Positions 32,927-41,266 of a DNA stretch of 64,000 bases are shown piece after piece. The number at the start of each line of letters is the position of its first letter. Positions within the stretch are counted from its first letter, which is position 1. The notes under the pieces were generated by a model, which saw nothing but the letters and a program-made list of their open reading frames with translations, did no database searches and had not been told where the DNA came from. Source of the DNA: Streptomyces rubrogriseus. GTDB lineage: Bacteria > Actinomycetota > Actinomycetes > Streptomycetales > Streptomycetaceae. Made by a program: the position numbers and the translations under genes. The DNA is taken from the NCBI RefSeq assembly GCF_027947575.1, contig NZ_CP116256.1, positions 4,030,001 to 4,094,000 of the forward strand. Direction: 5' to 3'.

Positions 32927-34096
32927 TCAGACGAGTGCCTTGACGATGGCGTTCTTGTGGATCTCGGTCGTGCCGGTGACGATCCGGAACATGCGCAGGG
33001 ACCGGAAGATCTGCTCCACCTCGTGACCGCGTGTCAGGCCGTCCTTGCCGTGGATCTGCACGGCCTGGTCCGCCGTGCGGAAGCAGGCTTCGGCGGTGAA
33101 CAGCTTGCACATGTTCGCCTCCACCGCGATGTTCTCGCCGCGGTCGGCCTTCGCGGCGGTGGCCAGGACCATCGACCGCGCCGCGTAGAGGTCCGTGGCC
33201 ATGTCGGCGAGTTTGTGCTGGATGGCCTGGAGCGCGAGCAGCGGCTGCCCGAAGGCGACGCGGGTCTTCGCGTGGTGGACGGACAGGTCCCAGGCCCGTC
33301 GCGCGGCACCGATCAGGGAGGGACAGTGGAGCAGCCGGTTGAGCGTGATGCGGCCGATGCCGATGCGCAGCCCCTGGCCGATCTCCCCGAGCAGGTTCGC
33401 GACCGGGACGCGGCAGTCCTCGAAGACGAGGTCGCCCTCCATCTGCTGGCCCGACATGGGCACGGCGCCGTCCAGGACACGGCAGCCCGGGGTGTCCAGA
33501 TCGACGAGGAAGGCGCTGTACGTCTCCTCGCTGTCCGCCATCCGGGCGACGACGACCGCGAAGTCGGCGAACGGCGCGGCGGAGCTGAACACCTTGTGCC
33601 CGTTCAGTACGTAGCTGTCGCCGTCCCGCGTCGCGGTGGTCCGCATACGCCGTACGTCCGAACCCGCGTCCTGTTCGGTGAGGGAGAAGCAGCAGGCGCG
33701 CTCGCCCCGGACCACCGGGAGGAGGTAGCGCTCCCGCTGCTCGTCGGTGGCGTACTTCACGATCGCGCCGACCCGCAGCGGTCCGCCCATGTCGCCCAGG
33801 ACCGAGTGGGACAACGCCGCCCCGGAGGCGGTGAGTTCCTCCTTCAGGGCGCACAGTTCGGTGAAGCTCAGCCCCTGGCCGCCGAGTTCCGGCGGCAGGC
33901 TGATGCCGTAGAAGCCGAGCTCGGCGCTGCGTTTCCAGACGCTCTCCAGCGTGGCCCGGTCCAGTTTGCTCTCGGGGGTGATGCCGTGTGCCCGCTCGTA
34001 CGGGAGGAGTTCGTCGGTCAGGTAGGTGCGCAGCCGGCCGACCAGATCCTCCAGGCGGGGGTTGTCGTCGTAGCGGGGCGTGAGGGTGAAGGGCAT
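32927..34096 (-). CDS. Acyl-CoA dehydrogenase
   Basis: This 389-residue flavoprotein carries ELGGQGLSFTELCALKEE, CFSLTEQDAGSD (FAD/substrate loop), HAKTRVAFGQPL and QIHGKDGLTRGHEVEQIFR. These are all canonical acyl-CoA dehydrogenase motifs. It would introduce a 2,3 double bond into the acyl-CoA made by the adjacent synthetase. It lies 15 bp downstream of that gene and 61 bp upstream of the MFS gene. Confidence 0.92.
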   Translation of the reverse strand: MPFTLTPRYDDNPRLEDLVGRLRTYLTDELLPYERAHGITPESKLDRATLESVWKRSAELGFYGISLPPELGGQGLSFTELCALKEELTASGAALSHSVLGDMGGPLRVGAIVKYATDEQRERYLLPVVRGERACCFSLTEQDAGSDVRRMRTTATRDGDSYVLNGHKVFSSAAPFADFAVVVARMADSEETYSAFLVDLDTPGCRVLDGAVPMSGQQMEGDLVFEDCRVPVANLLGEIGQGLRIGIGRITLNRLLHCPSLIGAARRAWDLSVHHAKTRVAFGQPLLALQAIQHKLADMATDLYAARSMVLATAAKADRGENIAVEANMCKLFTAEACFRTADQAVQIHGKDGLTRGHEVEQIFRSLRMFRIVTGTTEIHKNAIVKALV

Positions 34097-34111
34097 GGCG
34101 TGGTTCCCTGT

Positions 34112-35668
34112 TCAGTGGACGCGGCGCTCGGCGCCGGACCAGTAGGTGTCGCGTATGGCGCGGCGGTCGATCTTGCCGTTGGGGTTGTGGGGAAGCGCGG
34201 CGACGACGTCGACGGAGCGGGGCTTCTTCATGCGCGCCAGGTGCTCGGCGCAGAAGGCGATCAGTTCCTGCGCGTCGAGCGTGACCCCCGCCCGCGGGAC
34301 GACGACGGCCTTGACCGCCTCGCCCCACTGCTCGTCGGGTACGCCCACGACCGCGGCCTCGAAGACGCCCGGATGCTGGTGGAGGACGGACTCGACCTCG
34401 ACGGCGTAGATGTTGAAACCGCCGGAGATGATCATGTCCTTCTTGCGGTCGACGATGAAGACGTAACCGTCGCGGCGCCGCCGCGCCAGGTCGCCGGTGA
34501 GGAACCAGCCGTCGCGAAAGCTCCGCGCGGTCAGTTCCGGCTCGTTGTGGTAGCCGGGAACGACGTCGGGCCCGCGGACCGCGATCTCGCCGATCTCGCC
34601 GTCCGCCACCGGATCGCCGCCGTCGTCGACGATCCGTACCTCGGCCTCGGCCAGCGGGCGGCCGCAGGACAGCAGCAGTTCCTCGTCGTCGCCCTCGACG
34701 GCGCGGCGGTGGTCCTCCGTGGAGAGGAACAGCACCCCGGAGGTCGTCTCGCCGCATCCGTAGCCCTGGCTGAGCACGGGGCCGAAGAGGTCCCAGGCCG
34801 CCCGGACCCGGGCCGGTGACATGGGCGCGGCGCCGTAGAGCAGGTGGCGGAGGCTGGAGAGGTCGTGGTCGCGGGCGTTCTCCAGCGCGAGGACCGTGTT
34901 GACCATGGTGGGGACGAGGAAAGCGTGGGTGGCACGCTCCCGTTCCACGGTGGCGAGGAACTCCGCGGCGTCCCAGCGCGGCAGCACGACGGCGCATCCG
35001 CCGGCGAAGAAGATGCCCATCAGCGGCATGCCGGAGGCGTGGGTGACGGGTCCGGCGAGGATCTGCCGGTCGCCCGGCCCGACCCGAGTGGCCTGGTTCA
35101 TCACCGACTTGCGCAGCAGGGCCAGCCGATTGCCGTAGGTCTGCACGGCCGCCTTGAGCTTCCCGGTGGAGCCGGAGGTGAAGTGCAGGACGGCGATGTC
35201 GTCCTCGGTGCACTCCACGTCGACGGCCTCGCGGGGGGTGGCCGCGAGGAGCTCCGGGTAGCCGGGCCCGAGGTCGGCGGGACCGTCGTAGCCGATGACG
35301 GCCTTCACGCCCGAACCGGGCACCGCCCGCCGCGCCGTGTCCAGGTGGGCGGCGTCGGCGAGCAGGACACGGGCGTCCGACTCCCGCAGCAGATGGGCGA
35401 CTTCGCCGTCGCCGAGGCGGGCGTTGACCGGCGCCCGGGTCAGGCCCGCCTTGTAGAGGGCGACCTCCGTGACGACCAGCTCCGCGCGGTTGGCCGCGAG
35501 CGTCGCCACGCGCTCGCCCCGGCTCAGGCCCAGCCCGGTGAGCGCGGCCGCCAGCCGGTCGCTGTGGTCGTCGAGTTCCGCATACGTCAACCGGACGTGG
35601 CCGCAGACCACCGCCTCCGCGTCCGGGTGGTGCTCCGCCGTCCGGCGTACGTAACGCCCGAGGTTCAT
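34112..35668 (-). CDS. AMP-dependent acyl-CoA synthetase/ligase
   Basis: This is a 518-residue ANL-superfamily enzyme with P-loop TSGSTGKLKAAV, YGCGETTSGV (A5), TGDLARRRRDGY (A7/A8), KDMIISGGFNIYAVEVE and the catalytic Lys region NPNGKIDRR. It activates a carboxylic acid as the acyl-CoA and is the first gene of the operon. GGAGGCGGCG precedes ATG 35668. The likely TetR operator is about 30 bp upstream. Confidence 0.92.
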   Translation of the reverse strand: MNLGRYVRRTAEHHPDAEAVVCGHVRLTYAELDDHSDRLAAALTGLGLSRGERVATLAANRAELVVTEVALYKAGLTRAPVNARLGDGEVAHLLRESDARVLLADAAHLDTARRAVPGSGVKAVIGYDGPADLGPGYPELLAATPREAVDVECTEDDIAVLHFTSGSTGKLKAAVQTYGNRLALLRKSVMNQATRVGPGDRQILAGPVTHASGMPLMGIFFAGGCAVVLPRWDAAEFLATVERERATHAFLVPTMVNTVLALENARDHDLSSLRHLLYGAAPMSPARVRAAWDLFGPVLSQGYGCGETTSGVLFLSTEDHRRAVEGDDEELLLSCGRPLAEAEVRIVDDGGDPVADGEIGEIAVRGPDVVPGYHNEPELTARSFRDGWFLTGDLARRRRDGYVFIVDRKKDMIISGGFNIYAVEVESVLHQHPGVFEAAVVGVPDEQWGEAVKAVVVPRAGVTLDAQELIAFCAEHLARMKKPRSVDVVAALPHNPNGKIDRRAIRDTYWSGAERRVH

Positions 35669-35681
35669 CGCCGCCTCCAGA

Positions 35682-35706
35682 GTTTCGAAACAATGTGTTC
35701 AGTATC
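35682..35706. promoter_or_regulatory. Candidate TetR operator in the acyl-CoA operon promoter
   Basis: The palindrome GTTTCGAAAC (35682-35691) is followed by TTCAGTATC (35698-35706). The run GTTTC..AACA..GTGT.C.GTATC.ATC recurs at about 36459-36484 before the serine hydrolase gene. Confidence 0.5.
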
Positions 35707-35776
35707 AATCGGGTTGTCGGGCAAGGTACGGGCAGCGCTAGGGTCAGGTCAACGGTCCTGACGAGAAGGAATCGAA

Positions 35777-36427
35777 GTGGACATGAAGCCCGAAGACCGC
35801 CGCGTCCGGCGGACCCGCGCCGCGCTCCGCAAGGCCTTGGTCGAACTGGTGCTGGCCAAGGGGTTCCAGGCCATCACCGTCGAGGAGATCACCGAGCGGG
35901 CCGACATCGGCCGGGCCACCTTCTACGCGCACTACCGGGACAAGGAGGATCTCCTGGTCGGCATCGTCCGCGACCTCGCGCAGGACCGTGAGCGTCTGCT
36001 GCCGGCCGTTCGGCAGGCGCACGCCCAGGGCTTCACCGGTCTGCCGGTCAAGTACATCTTCGAACACGCCGCCCAGGAACGGGGCGTCTACCAGGTGATT
36101 CTGCGGGGAGAGGGTGACGGGCGGGCGCTGCGGGAGTTCACCGAACTCATCCGCTCGCACGCCGAGATGGCCTTCCGCGACCGGGCGCGGCAACTCGGCG
36201 TGGAGCCGAGGATCCCGCTCGGCATCGTCGCGCGCGCGTGGACCGGAGAACTCATCTCGGTGCTGGGCTGGTGGGTCGAGAACGACACGGGTTACACCGC
36301 CGAGCAGATCACCGCCCACCTGCGGGATCTCTCCGTCTACGGCAGGGTCTGGGCCACCGGGCTGACCCCGGTGGACGCGCCCGGAGCCGTCGACCTCCCC
36401 GGGGGGCGGGGTGCCGAACCCCGGTAG
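35777..36427 (+). CDS. TetR family transcriptional regulator
   Basis: This 216-residue protein has an HTH at about 12-58 (ITVEEITERADIGRATFYAHYRDKEDLL, split here as ITVEEITERADIG and RATFYAHYRDKEDLL). It starts at GTG 35777 after GAAGGAATCG. It is divergent from the acyl-CoA synthetase operon and upstream of the serine hydrolase, and shared promoter motifs suggest it controls both. The C-terminal domain is of the TetR_C_7-like type; the ligand may be an acyl-CoA, which is speculative. Confidence 0.9.
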   Translation: MDMKPEDRRVRRTRAALRKALVELVLAKGFQAITVEEITERADIGRATFYAHYRDKEDLLVGIVRDLAQDRERLLPAVRQAHAQGFTGLPVKYIFEHAAQERGVYQVILRGEGDGRALREFTELIRSHAEMAFRDRARQLGVEPRIPLGIVARAWTGELISVLGWWVENDTGYTAEQITAHLRDLSVYGRVWATGLTPVDAPGAVDLPGGRGAEPR

Positions 36428-36472
36428 TCACGCTCTGGCGATCGACCCCTTCCTCCGTTTCCGAACAGCGTG

Positions 36473-36506
36473 TACGGTATCGATCTCGTGATGAGCTGAT
36501 ACCGAA
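36473..36506. promoter_or_regulatory. Candidate TetR operators before the serine hydrolase gene
   Basis: TACGGTATC (36473-36481) and its inverted partner GATACCGAA (36498-36506) form a spaced inverted repeat with CGGTATC / GATACCG arms. Both match the TTCAGTATC site in the acyl-CoA promoter. Confidence 0.5.
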
Positions 36507-36521
36507 CGAGCGGAGCGAGAT

Positions 36522-37706
36522 GTGACCGGCACGGACTCACTGGCGGACCTCGTCTGGGCGCGCGGCTTCACGGACCCGGCCTGGGCGCGACGACACACGA
36601 CGGCAGGCCGGGAGATCCTGCCCAGCCGTCGCGTCTGGCGCGGCCGGGGCGGCCCCGGTGACCTGCCGGCGTCGCCGCCGGGCGCCCTCGACGGCCTCCG
36701 CGTCACCGGCTCGTACGGACGTACTCTCACCCTCGCCGAACTTCTCGCAGAGGCCGAGACCGACGCCCTCCTCGTCCTGCACCGGGGCAGGCTCGTCCAC
36801 GAGGAGTACCGGCACGGCTACGAGGCCCACGTCCCGCACTTCAACGCCTCGGCCGCCAAGTCCTACCTCGGTCTCGTGGCCGCGACCCTCGCCCACGAAG
36901 GACACCTCGACCGGGACGCCCGGGTCACCCGGTACGTGCCCGAACTCTCCGGCACCGCCTTCGGAGACGCCCGGGTCGACCACCTGATGCACATGGGCAC
37001 GCGGATGAGCTACGCCGGCCGCCCGTACGACAAGGCCCTGGAGGCGCAGCGCTACTTCGCCGTCCTCGCCCCGCGGCTGCGCCCCTACGGCTACTCGGGG
37101 CCCGCGACCATCCGGGAACATCTCGCCACCGCCAGGGCCACGGGCGAGCCCGGCACGGAGTTCCGCTACGAGAACGGCAACGTCGAGGCGCTCGCCGAGG
37201 TACTGCGACGGATCACCGGGCTCAGCACCTCGGCGCTGATGTCCGAGATGATCTGGTCCCGGATCGGGGCGGAGGAGGACGCCTACTACCTCGTCGACGC
37301 GGACGGCGCCGAGGCGGCCTGCGGCGGCTTCAGTGCCACCGCGCGCGACGTGGCCCGCCTCGGCGAACTCGTCCGCCGCGGCGGGGCCGTGGGCGACCGC
37401 CAGATCGTGCCGGAAGCGGTGACCGCCCTGGCCGGGAGCGTCCCCGACGGCTATCCGCGGCGCGTTCGCTTCCCCGCGGCGCCGGCCGACTCGCCGGCCA
37501 CCCTCTCGTACCACGACCTGTGGTGGATCCTGAACGACCCGTACGGATCCTTCATGGCCAGCGGCATCCACGGTCAGCGCCTGTTCGTCTCACCCGCCCT
37601 GGACCTGGTCGTCGTCCACTACGCCTCCCAGGTGGTCTCCCCGGCGGTCCCTCAGGTCCCCCTGGTCCAGGCCTTCCTGTCGATCGGTGTGCACCTCAAC
37701 GCGTGA
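36522..37706 (+). CDS. Serine hydrolase, beta-lactamase / NylB-like family
   Basis: This 394-residue protein has the class-C-type S-x-x-K nucleophile (SAAKS), the second motif YENGN, and a late SGIHGQRLFVSP segment. There is no signal peptide, so it is an intracellular esterase or amidase (6-aminohexanoate-dimer-hydrolase relatives) rather than a periplasmic lactamase. GTG 36522 follows GGAGCGAGAT. It probably cleaves an ester or amide feeding the acyl-CoA pathway, inferred from the shared operator motif. Confidence 0.87.
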   Translation: MTGTDSLADLVWARGFTDPAWARRHTTAGREILPSRRVWRGRGGPGDLPASPPGALDGLRVTGSYGRTLTLAELLAEAETDALLVLHRGRLVHEEYRHGYEAHVPHFNASAAKSYLGLVAATLAHEGHLDRDARVTRYVPELSGTAFGDARVDHLMHMGTRMSYAGRPYDKALEAQRYFAVLAPRLRPYGYSGPATIREHLATARATGEPGTEFRYENGNVEALAEVLRRITGLSTSALMSEMIWSRIGAEEDAYYLVDADGAEAACGGFSATARDVARLGELVRRGGAVGDRQIVPEAVTALAGSVPDGYPRRVRFPAAPADSPATLSYHDLWWILNDPYGSFMASGIHGQRLFVSPALDLVVVHYASQVVSPAVPQVPLVQAFLSIGVHLNA

Positions 37707-37814
37707 GGCGGGACAGGGCCGGCAGCTGCCGTTCGCTCCGTCGGCGGTGTGCCCGGTCACCACCGGCGAAGTCGCCCGTGACCTGCGAGAGCACCGGGCA
37801 GCTTCCAGGCGGCG

Positions 37815-39227
37815 TCACCGCCCGGGCCGTCGCGACCGGCCGAACCAGGGACGCAAGGAACGCAAGGAACGCCAGAAACGCCGGGATCGTCGCTCGGACG
37901 TGGCGGCGTCCCGGGCGGGCAACCGCAGCGATATCCGGCGGCGGGCGAGCAGACCGACCAGGATCAGCAGCAGGAACGGCGACCAGGCGATCGCGTACGC
38001 GACACCGTAATGCCGGAAGTCCAGGATCGACCGGCTCGGGTCCACGTCGCTGCTGTTGACGCCGAAGTACGCGAGGAGCAGCGCGGGCGGGAGCGCGATG
38101 AGCGAGCCGACGGCGATCACCGCCGCCAGTACCCGGTCACGGTCCTCGGCGTACTGCTGGGCCGCCGTCTCGAGGCCGACGCGGCGCGTGGCGAGGACGG
38201 CGTTCACGCGCTCGACGATGCGGGAGGTGTTGGCCAGTGCGTCCGCCAGTGACGAGACGTCGCGCAGTGACGCGTGGAAGCTCTCGACCAGCAGCTCCGG
38301 TACGAGGATCGTGTCGGCGTACACCTCGACGCTGAAGCTCAGGTCGAGCTGGAGATCGTTGAGCCGGTGCGAGAGCTGCGCGACCAGGGCACGGGCGTCG
38401 TCCGTCGTCTCGACCGCGGCCGCCCGGTCCAGTTCCAGTGCCTCGAACGCCTGGCGTCGGATGCGGTGCACGGCCGCGACCGCGGTGAGGATGCCGGCGG
38501 CGGCCAGCCCGAACGCGTTCTCCACCGGCGGTGCGTAGCCGACGATCAACGACACGCCTCTGCCGTGCGCGACCATGGTCTGGCCGGCGTTGTTCAGCGT
38601 CTCGGGCCGTCGAATGCCCAGGGTGGCGCCGGTACCGCTGTCCAGCGTGCCGCGCAGCACTATGGTCACCACGTCCTGGCCGACCGCGTCGCCGGGCACG
38701 TGCTCCGCCAACAGCCTTCCCGCCAGGGCCGCTCCGGGAAAGACGCTCTGGTGGACGTTCCGGCCGAACTCGAGCGGTTGCCGGTCCGCGGTCCGGTCCG
38801 TGAGGCCGTACGCCCGTAAGCGCTCGTCGAGCCATGCGGTCAGCGGCACCCCGCCGACGCGGGTGGCGGAGCGGTCCTGCCAGGTGGCATAGAGGGTTTC
38901 GGCGATCGTGTCCGAGTCGCCCGCCTCGTCCGGGACTTCGACGTCCACGAAGAGCAGCGGGTCCTGGCGAGGGGTGACGGCCAGGGTGATGCCCGCACCG
39001 TCGACCCGGGCCGCGTTCGGCGGCAGCGTGATCTCGGAGACGCGCTCGTGCAGCACCAGCCGGGGCAGCAGCAGTCCGGCGGCTTCGACGTGGGCGGTGA
39101 ACCGGCCGAGACCGAGCGCCTCGGACAGTGGACGGAGCCTGTCGTCGGGAACGTGCACCTGCGGCGTGAGGTGGTACATCAGAAGCAGGCGGGTACGAAC
39201 CCTGACCGCTGCGTCGGACCGTGGCAC
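37815..39227 (-). CDS. CorA-like membrane protein
   Basis: This 470-residue protein has a large soluble N-terminal part of about 280 residues. A helical segment (about 280-395) follows, then two membrane helices near the C-terminus (about 392-415 and 430-452) joined by YFGVNSSDVDPSRS. The topology and the GVN at the end of the first helix recall CorA-type divalent-cation channels (GMN). The N-terminal domain is not obviously CorA. A basic tail (RRSRRFWRSLRSLRPWFGRSRR) ends the protein. GTG 39227 has GGAGGGGGG upstream. The ion is unknown. Confidence 0.6.
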   Translation of the reverse strand: MPRSDAAVRVRTRLLLMYHLTPQVHVPDDRLRPLSEALGLGRFTAHVEAAGLLLPRLVLHERVSEITLPPNAARVDGAGITLAVTPRQDPLLFVDVEVPDEAGDSDTIAETLYATWQDRSATRVGGVPLTAWLDERLRAYGLTDRTADRQPLEFGRNVHQSVFPGAALAGRLLAEHVPGDAVGQDVVTIVLRGTLDSGTGATLGIRRPETLNNAGQTMVAHGRGVSLIVGYAPPVENAFGLAAAGILTAVAAVHRIRRQAFEALELDRAAAVETTDDARALVAQLSHRLNDLQLDLSFSVEVYADTILVPELLVESFHASLRDVSSLADALANTSRIVERVNAVLATRRVGLETAAQQYAEDRDRVLAAVIAVGSLIALPPALLLAYFGVNSSDVDPSRSILDFRHYGVAYAIAWSPFLLLILVGLLARRRISLRLPARDAATSERRSRRFWRSLRSLRPWFGRSRRPGR

Positions 39228-39268
39228 AAGGCCCCCCTCCGGCTGACACCCGTGTGGGGCAGCAGCCT

Positions 39269-39334
39269 AGGGCCTGTCTGACAATTCCCGTCTGCCGCGC
39301 TTCGGGCGACGACGCGAATTGTCAGACAGGCCCT
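39269..39334. repeat. 66-bp element with perfect 19-bp terminal inverted repeats
   Basis: AGGGCCTGTCTGACAATTC at 39269-39287 is exactly mirrored at 39316-39334, with a 28-bp centre. It lies between two minus-strand genes, so it may terminate the XRE gene. Its sequence also looks like insertion-element ends or a MITE; no target duplication is evident. Confidence 0.75.
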
Positions 39335-39346
39335 GGGGGCCGCGGA

Positions 39347-40234
39347 TCACCGCGCCGAGACCCCGGCGATTTCGCCACCGCCACCGGGCACGCCGGGACC
39401 GGTCGGCCCCGACGTGACGGCGCCCAGGTCGCGCAGGGCGCGCAGGCCGTCATGGGAGGGAGTGCCGGGCGCGGCGGTCAGGGCGATGAGCTGCTGGTCC
39501 GGGTCGGCCGTGTCGGTGAGCGCGGACCAGTCGAGGGTGAGTTCGCCGACCACCGGGTGGCGCAGGTCTTTGGTCCCCGCGCTGCGGACGGCCACGCGAT
39601 GGTCCTGCCACCAGGTCCGGAAGTCCGGGTCCTGCGCGGACAGTTCTGCCACCAGCGCCGACAGACGCGGATCGTGCGGATCCTGGGCCGCCTCCATGCG
39701 CAGCTGCGCCACGCAGGCCCGCGCCATGTAGGGCCAGTCCGTGTACAGGGCCCGCACCGCCGGGTCGCGGAAGACCAGACGGACGAAGTTGCGTTCGTCC
39801 CGCGGCAGCAGCGCGAAGTCGGTGAACAGCGCGGCGGCCGGTGGATTCCACGCCAGGATGTCGGTGCGCCGGCCGAGGACGAGGGCCGGAGTGTGGGTGA
39901 GATCGTCGAGCAGACGCCGCAACTGGGGACGGACCTGCTGTCCGGGCCGCCGCGGCGGTCGGCCGGCGTCCTTGCCCGAGAGGTCGAAGAGGTAGGCACG
40001 CTCGTCCGCGCTGAGCCGCAGCGCGCGGGCAAGCGCGTCCAGCACCGGTTCGGAGGCCCGGCGCCGTCCCTGTTCCAGACGGGTGTAGTGACCGGGGCTG
40101 ATCGACGCGAGCACGGCGACCTCCTCCCGGCGCAGGCCCGGGACCCGTCGGCGCCCGTCGTCGGGGAGCCCGGCCGTCGGGGGGCTCAGCTCCCTGCGCC
40201 GTGCCTTGAGGAAGTCACCCAGTTCGCTGCTCAT
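39347..40234 (-). CDS. XRE regulator with MmyB-like ligand domain
   Basis: This is a 295-residue protein. The N-terminal HTH (about 10-80) has GLRREEVAVLASISPGHYTRLEQGR. The second half carries the MmyB-like ligand-binding pattern (DILAWNPPAAALF, NFVRLVFRDP, LSAQDPDFRTWW, HPVVGELTLDW). This family usually controls a divergent oxidoreductase or hydrolase. Here the alpha/beta hydrolase starts 91 bp away on the other strand. Confidence 0.92.
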   Translation of the reverse strand: MSSELGDFLKARRRELSPPTAGLPDDGRRRVPGLRREEVAVLASISPGHYTRLEQGRRRASEPVLDALARALRLSADERAYLFDLSGKDAGRPPRRPGQQVRPQLRRLLDDLTHTPALVLGRRTDILAWNPPAAALFTDFALLPRDERNFVRLVFRDPAVRALYTDWPYMARACVAQLRMEAAQDPHDPRLSALVAELSAQDPDFRTWWQDHRVAVRSAGTKDLRHPVVGELTLDWSALTDTADPDQQLIALTAAPGTPSHDGLRALRDLGAVTSGPTGPGVPGGGGEIAGVSAR

Positions 40235-40324
40235 GTGATCGAGTCTCGCACCGCGGGCCGGCCCGGTGAGGGGGCCGACCCTGGCCCATTGTCCCGGCGT
40301 GCGGCACCCGCCAGGGTCGAGGGC

Positions 40325-41266
40325 ATGAAGACCGACGTCACCTTCCGCAGCAGTCGTCTCACGCTCGCCGGCACCCTCTTCCTGCCCGGCACACCGACCG
40401 CCGGCCGGCTCCCGGCCGTCGTCATCGGCCACCCCGGCGGCGGGGTCAAGGAGCAGACCGCGAGCGTCTACGCCGAGCGCCTGGCCCGGGAAGGCTTCGC
40501 CGCACTGGTCTTCGACGCCGCCCACCAGGGCGAGAGCGAAGGGGAGCCGCGCGGCCTGGAGAACCCCTTCCAACGCGCGGAGGACATCAAGTCGGCCGTG
40601 AGCTTCCTGGTCACCCGCGACGAGATCGATCCGGACCGGATCGGCGCCGTGGGCATCTGCGCCTCCGGCGGCTACGTCCCCTACGCCGCCCAGACCGACG
40701 TGCGCATCAAGGCGGTCGCCACGGTCAGCGCGGTGGACCTGGGTTCGGTGATGCGCGACAGCTCCGGCCCCGCCCGGGATCCACGGGCCCTGCGTTCCAT
40801 GCTCGAACGCGCGAGCGCCGCACGCACCGCGGAGGCACGCGGCGAGCCCGTCCCCCGGCAGGAGTGGATCACCGAGGCCGTGGACGCCGAGACCCGCGAG
40901 TACTACCGCACCCCACGCGGCCACCACCCCGGCGCGGTCCAGCCCTGGCCGGTCCGCAGTCTCGACCAGATCATCCAGTACGACTCCTACGCCCTGATCC
41001 ACCTCATCGCGCCCCGCCCGCTCCTGATGATCGTCGGTTCCGAGGCCGTCACGGCGCACTTCAGCCGCGATGCCATCGAGAAGGCAGCCGAGCCCAAGGA
41101 ACTCTTCGTGATCGACGGCGGCACCCACGTCTCCCTCTACGACCGGGACGAGCACGTCACCCCGGCCGTCGCCAAGCTCACCGCCTTCCTCACCACCCAC
41201 CTGCGGCAGGGCGCTCCTCGCGTCCCTCAGCGACAGGGATCCGCCACGTCCAGGTCCTTCAGATAG
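40325..41266 (+). CDS. Alpha/beta hydrolase (dienelactone-hydrolase-like)
   Basis: This 313-residue protein has GHPGGGVKEQTAS (oxyanion region), the nucleophile elbow GICASGGY (Ser or the adjacent Cys in C-A-S-G-G), an acid in the MIVGSEA segment and the His GGTHVSLYD. It matches the DLH/FrsA-like family of the YcjY or X-Pro dipeptidyl type. It is divergent from, and probably regulated by, the XRE protein. Its 3' end overlaps the convergent TIR-WD40 gene by 40 bp. Confidence 0.85.
   Translation: MKTDVTFRSSRLTLAGTLFLPGTPTAGRLPAVVIGHPGGGVKEQTASVYAERLAREGFAALVFDAAHQGESEGEPRGLENPFQRAEDIKSAVSFLVTRDEIDPDRIGAVGICASGGYVPYAAQTDVRIKAVATVSAVDLGSVMRDSSGPARDPRALRSMLERASAARTAEARGEPVPRQEWITEAVDAETREYYRTPRGHHPGAVQPWPVRSLDQIIQYDSYALIHLIAPRPLLMIVGSEAVTAHFSRDAIEKAAEPKELFVIDGGTHVSLYDRDEHVTPAVAKLTAFLTTHLRQGAPRVPQRQGSATSRSFR

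Noticed and set aside
39269..39334. An attachment site or tRNA remnant
   Set aside because: No tRNA-like sequence or integrase is nearby; perfect inverted ends fit a hairpin or insertion-element relic better.
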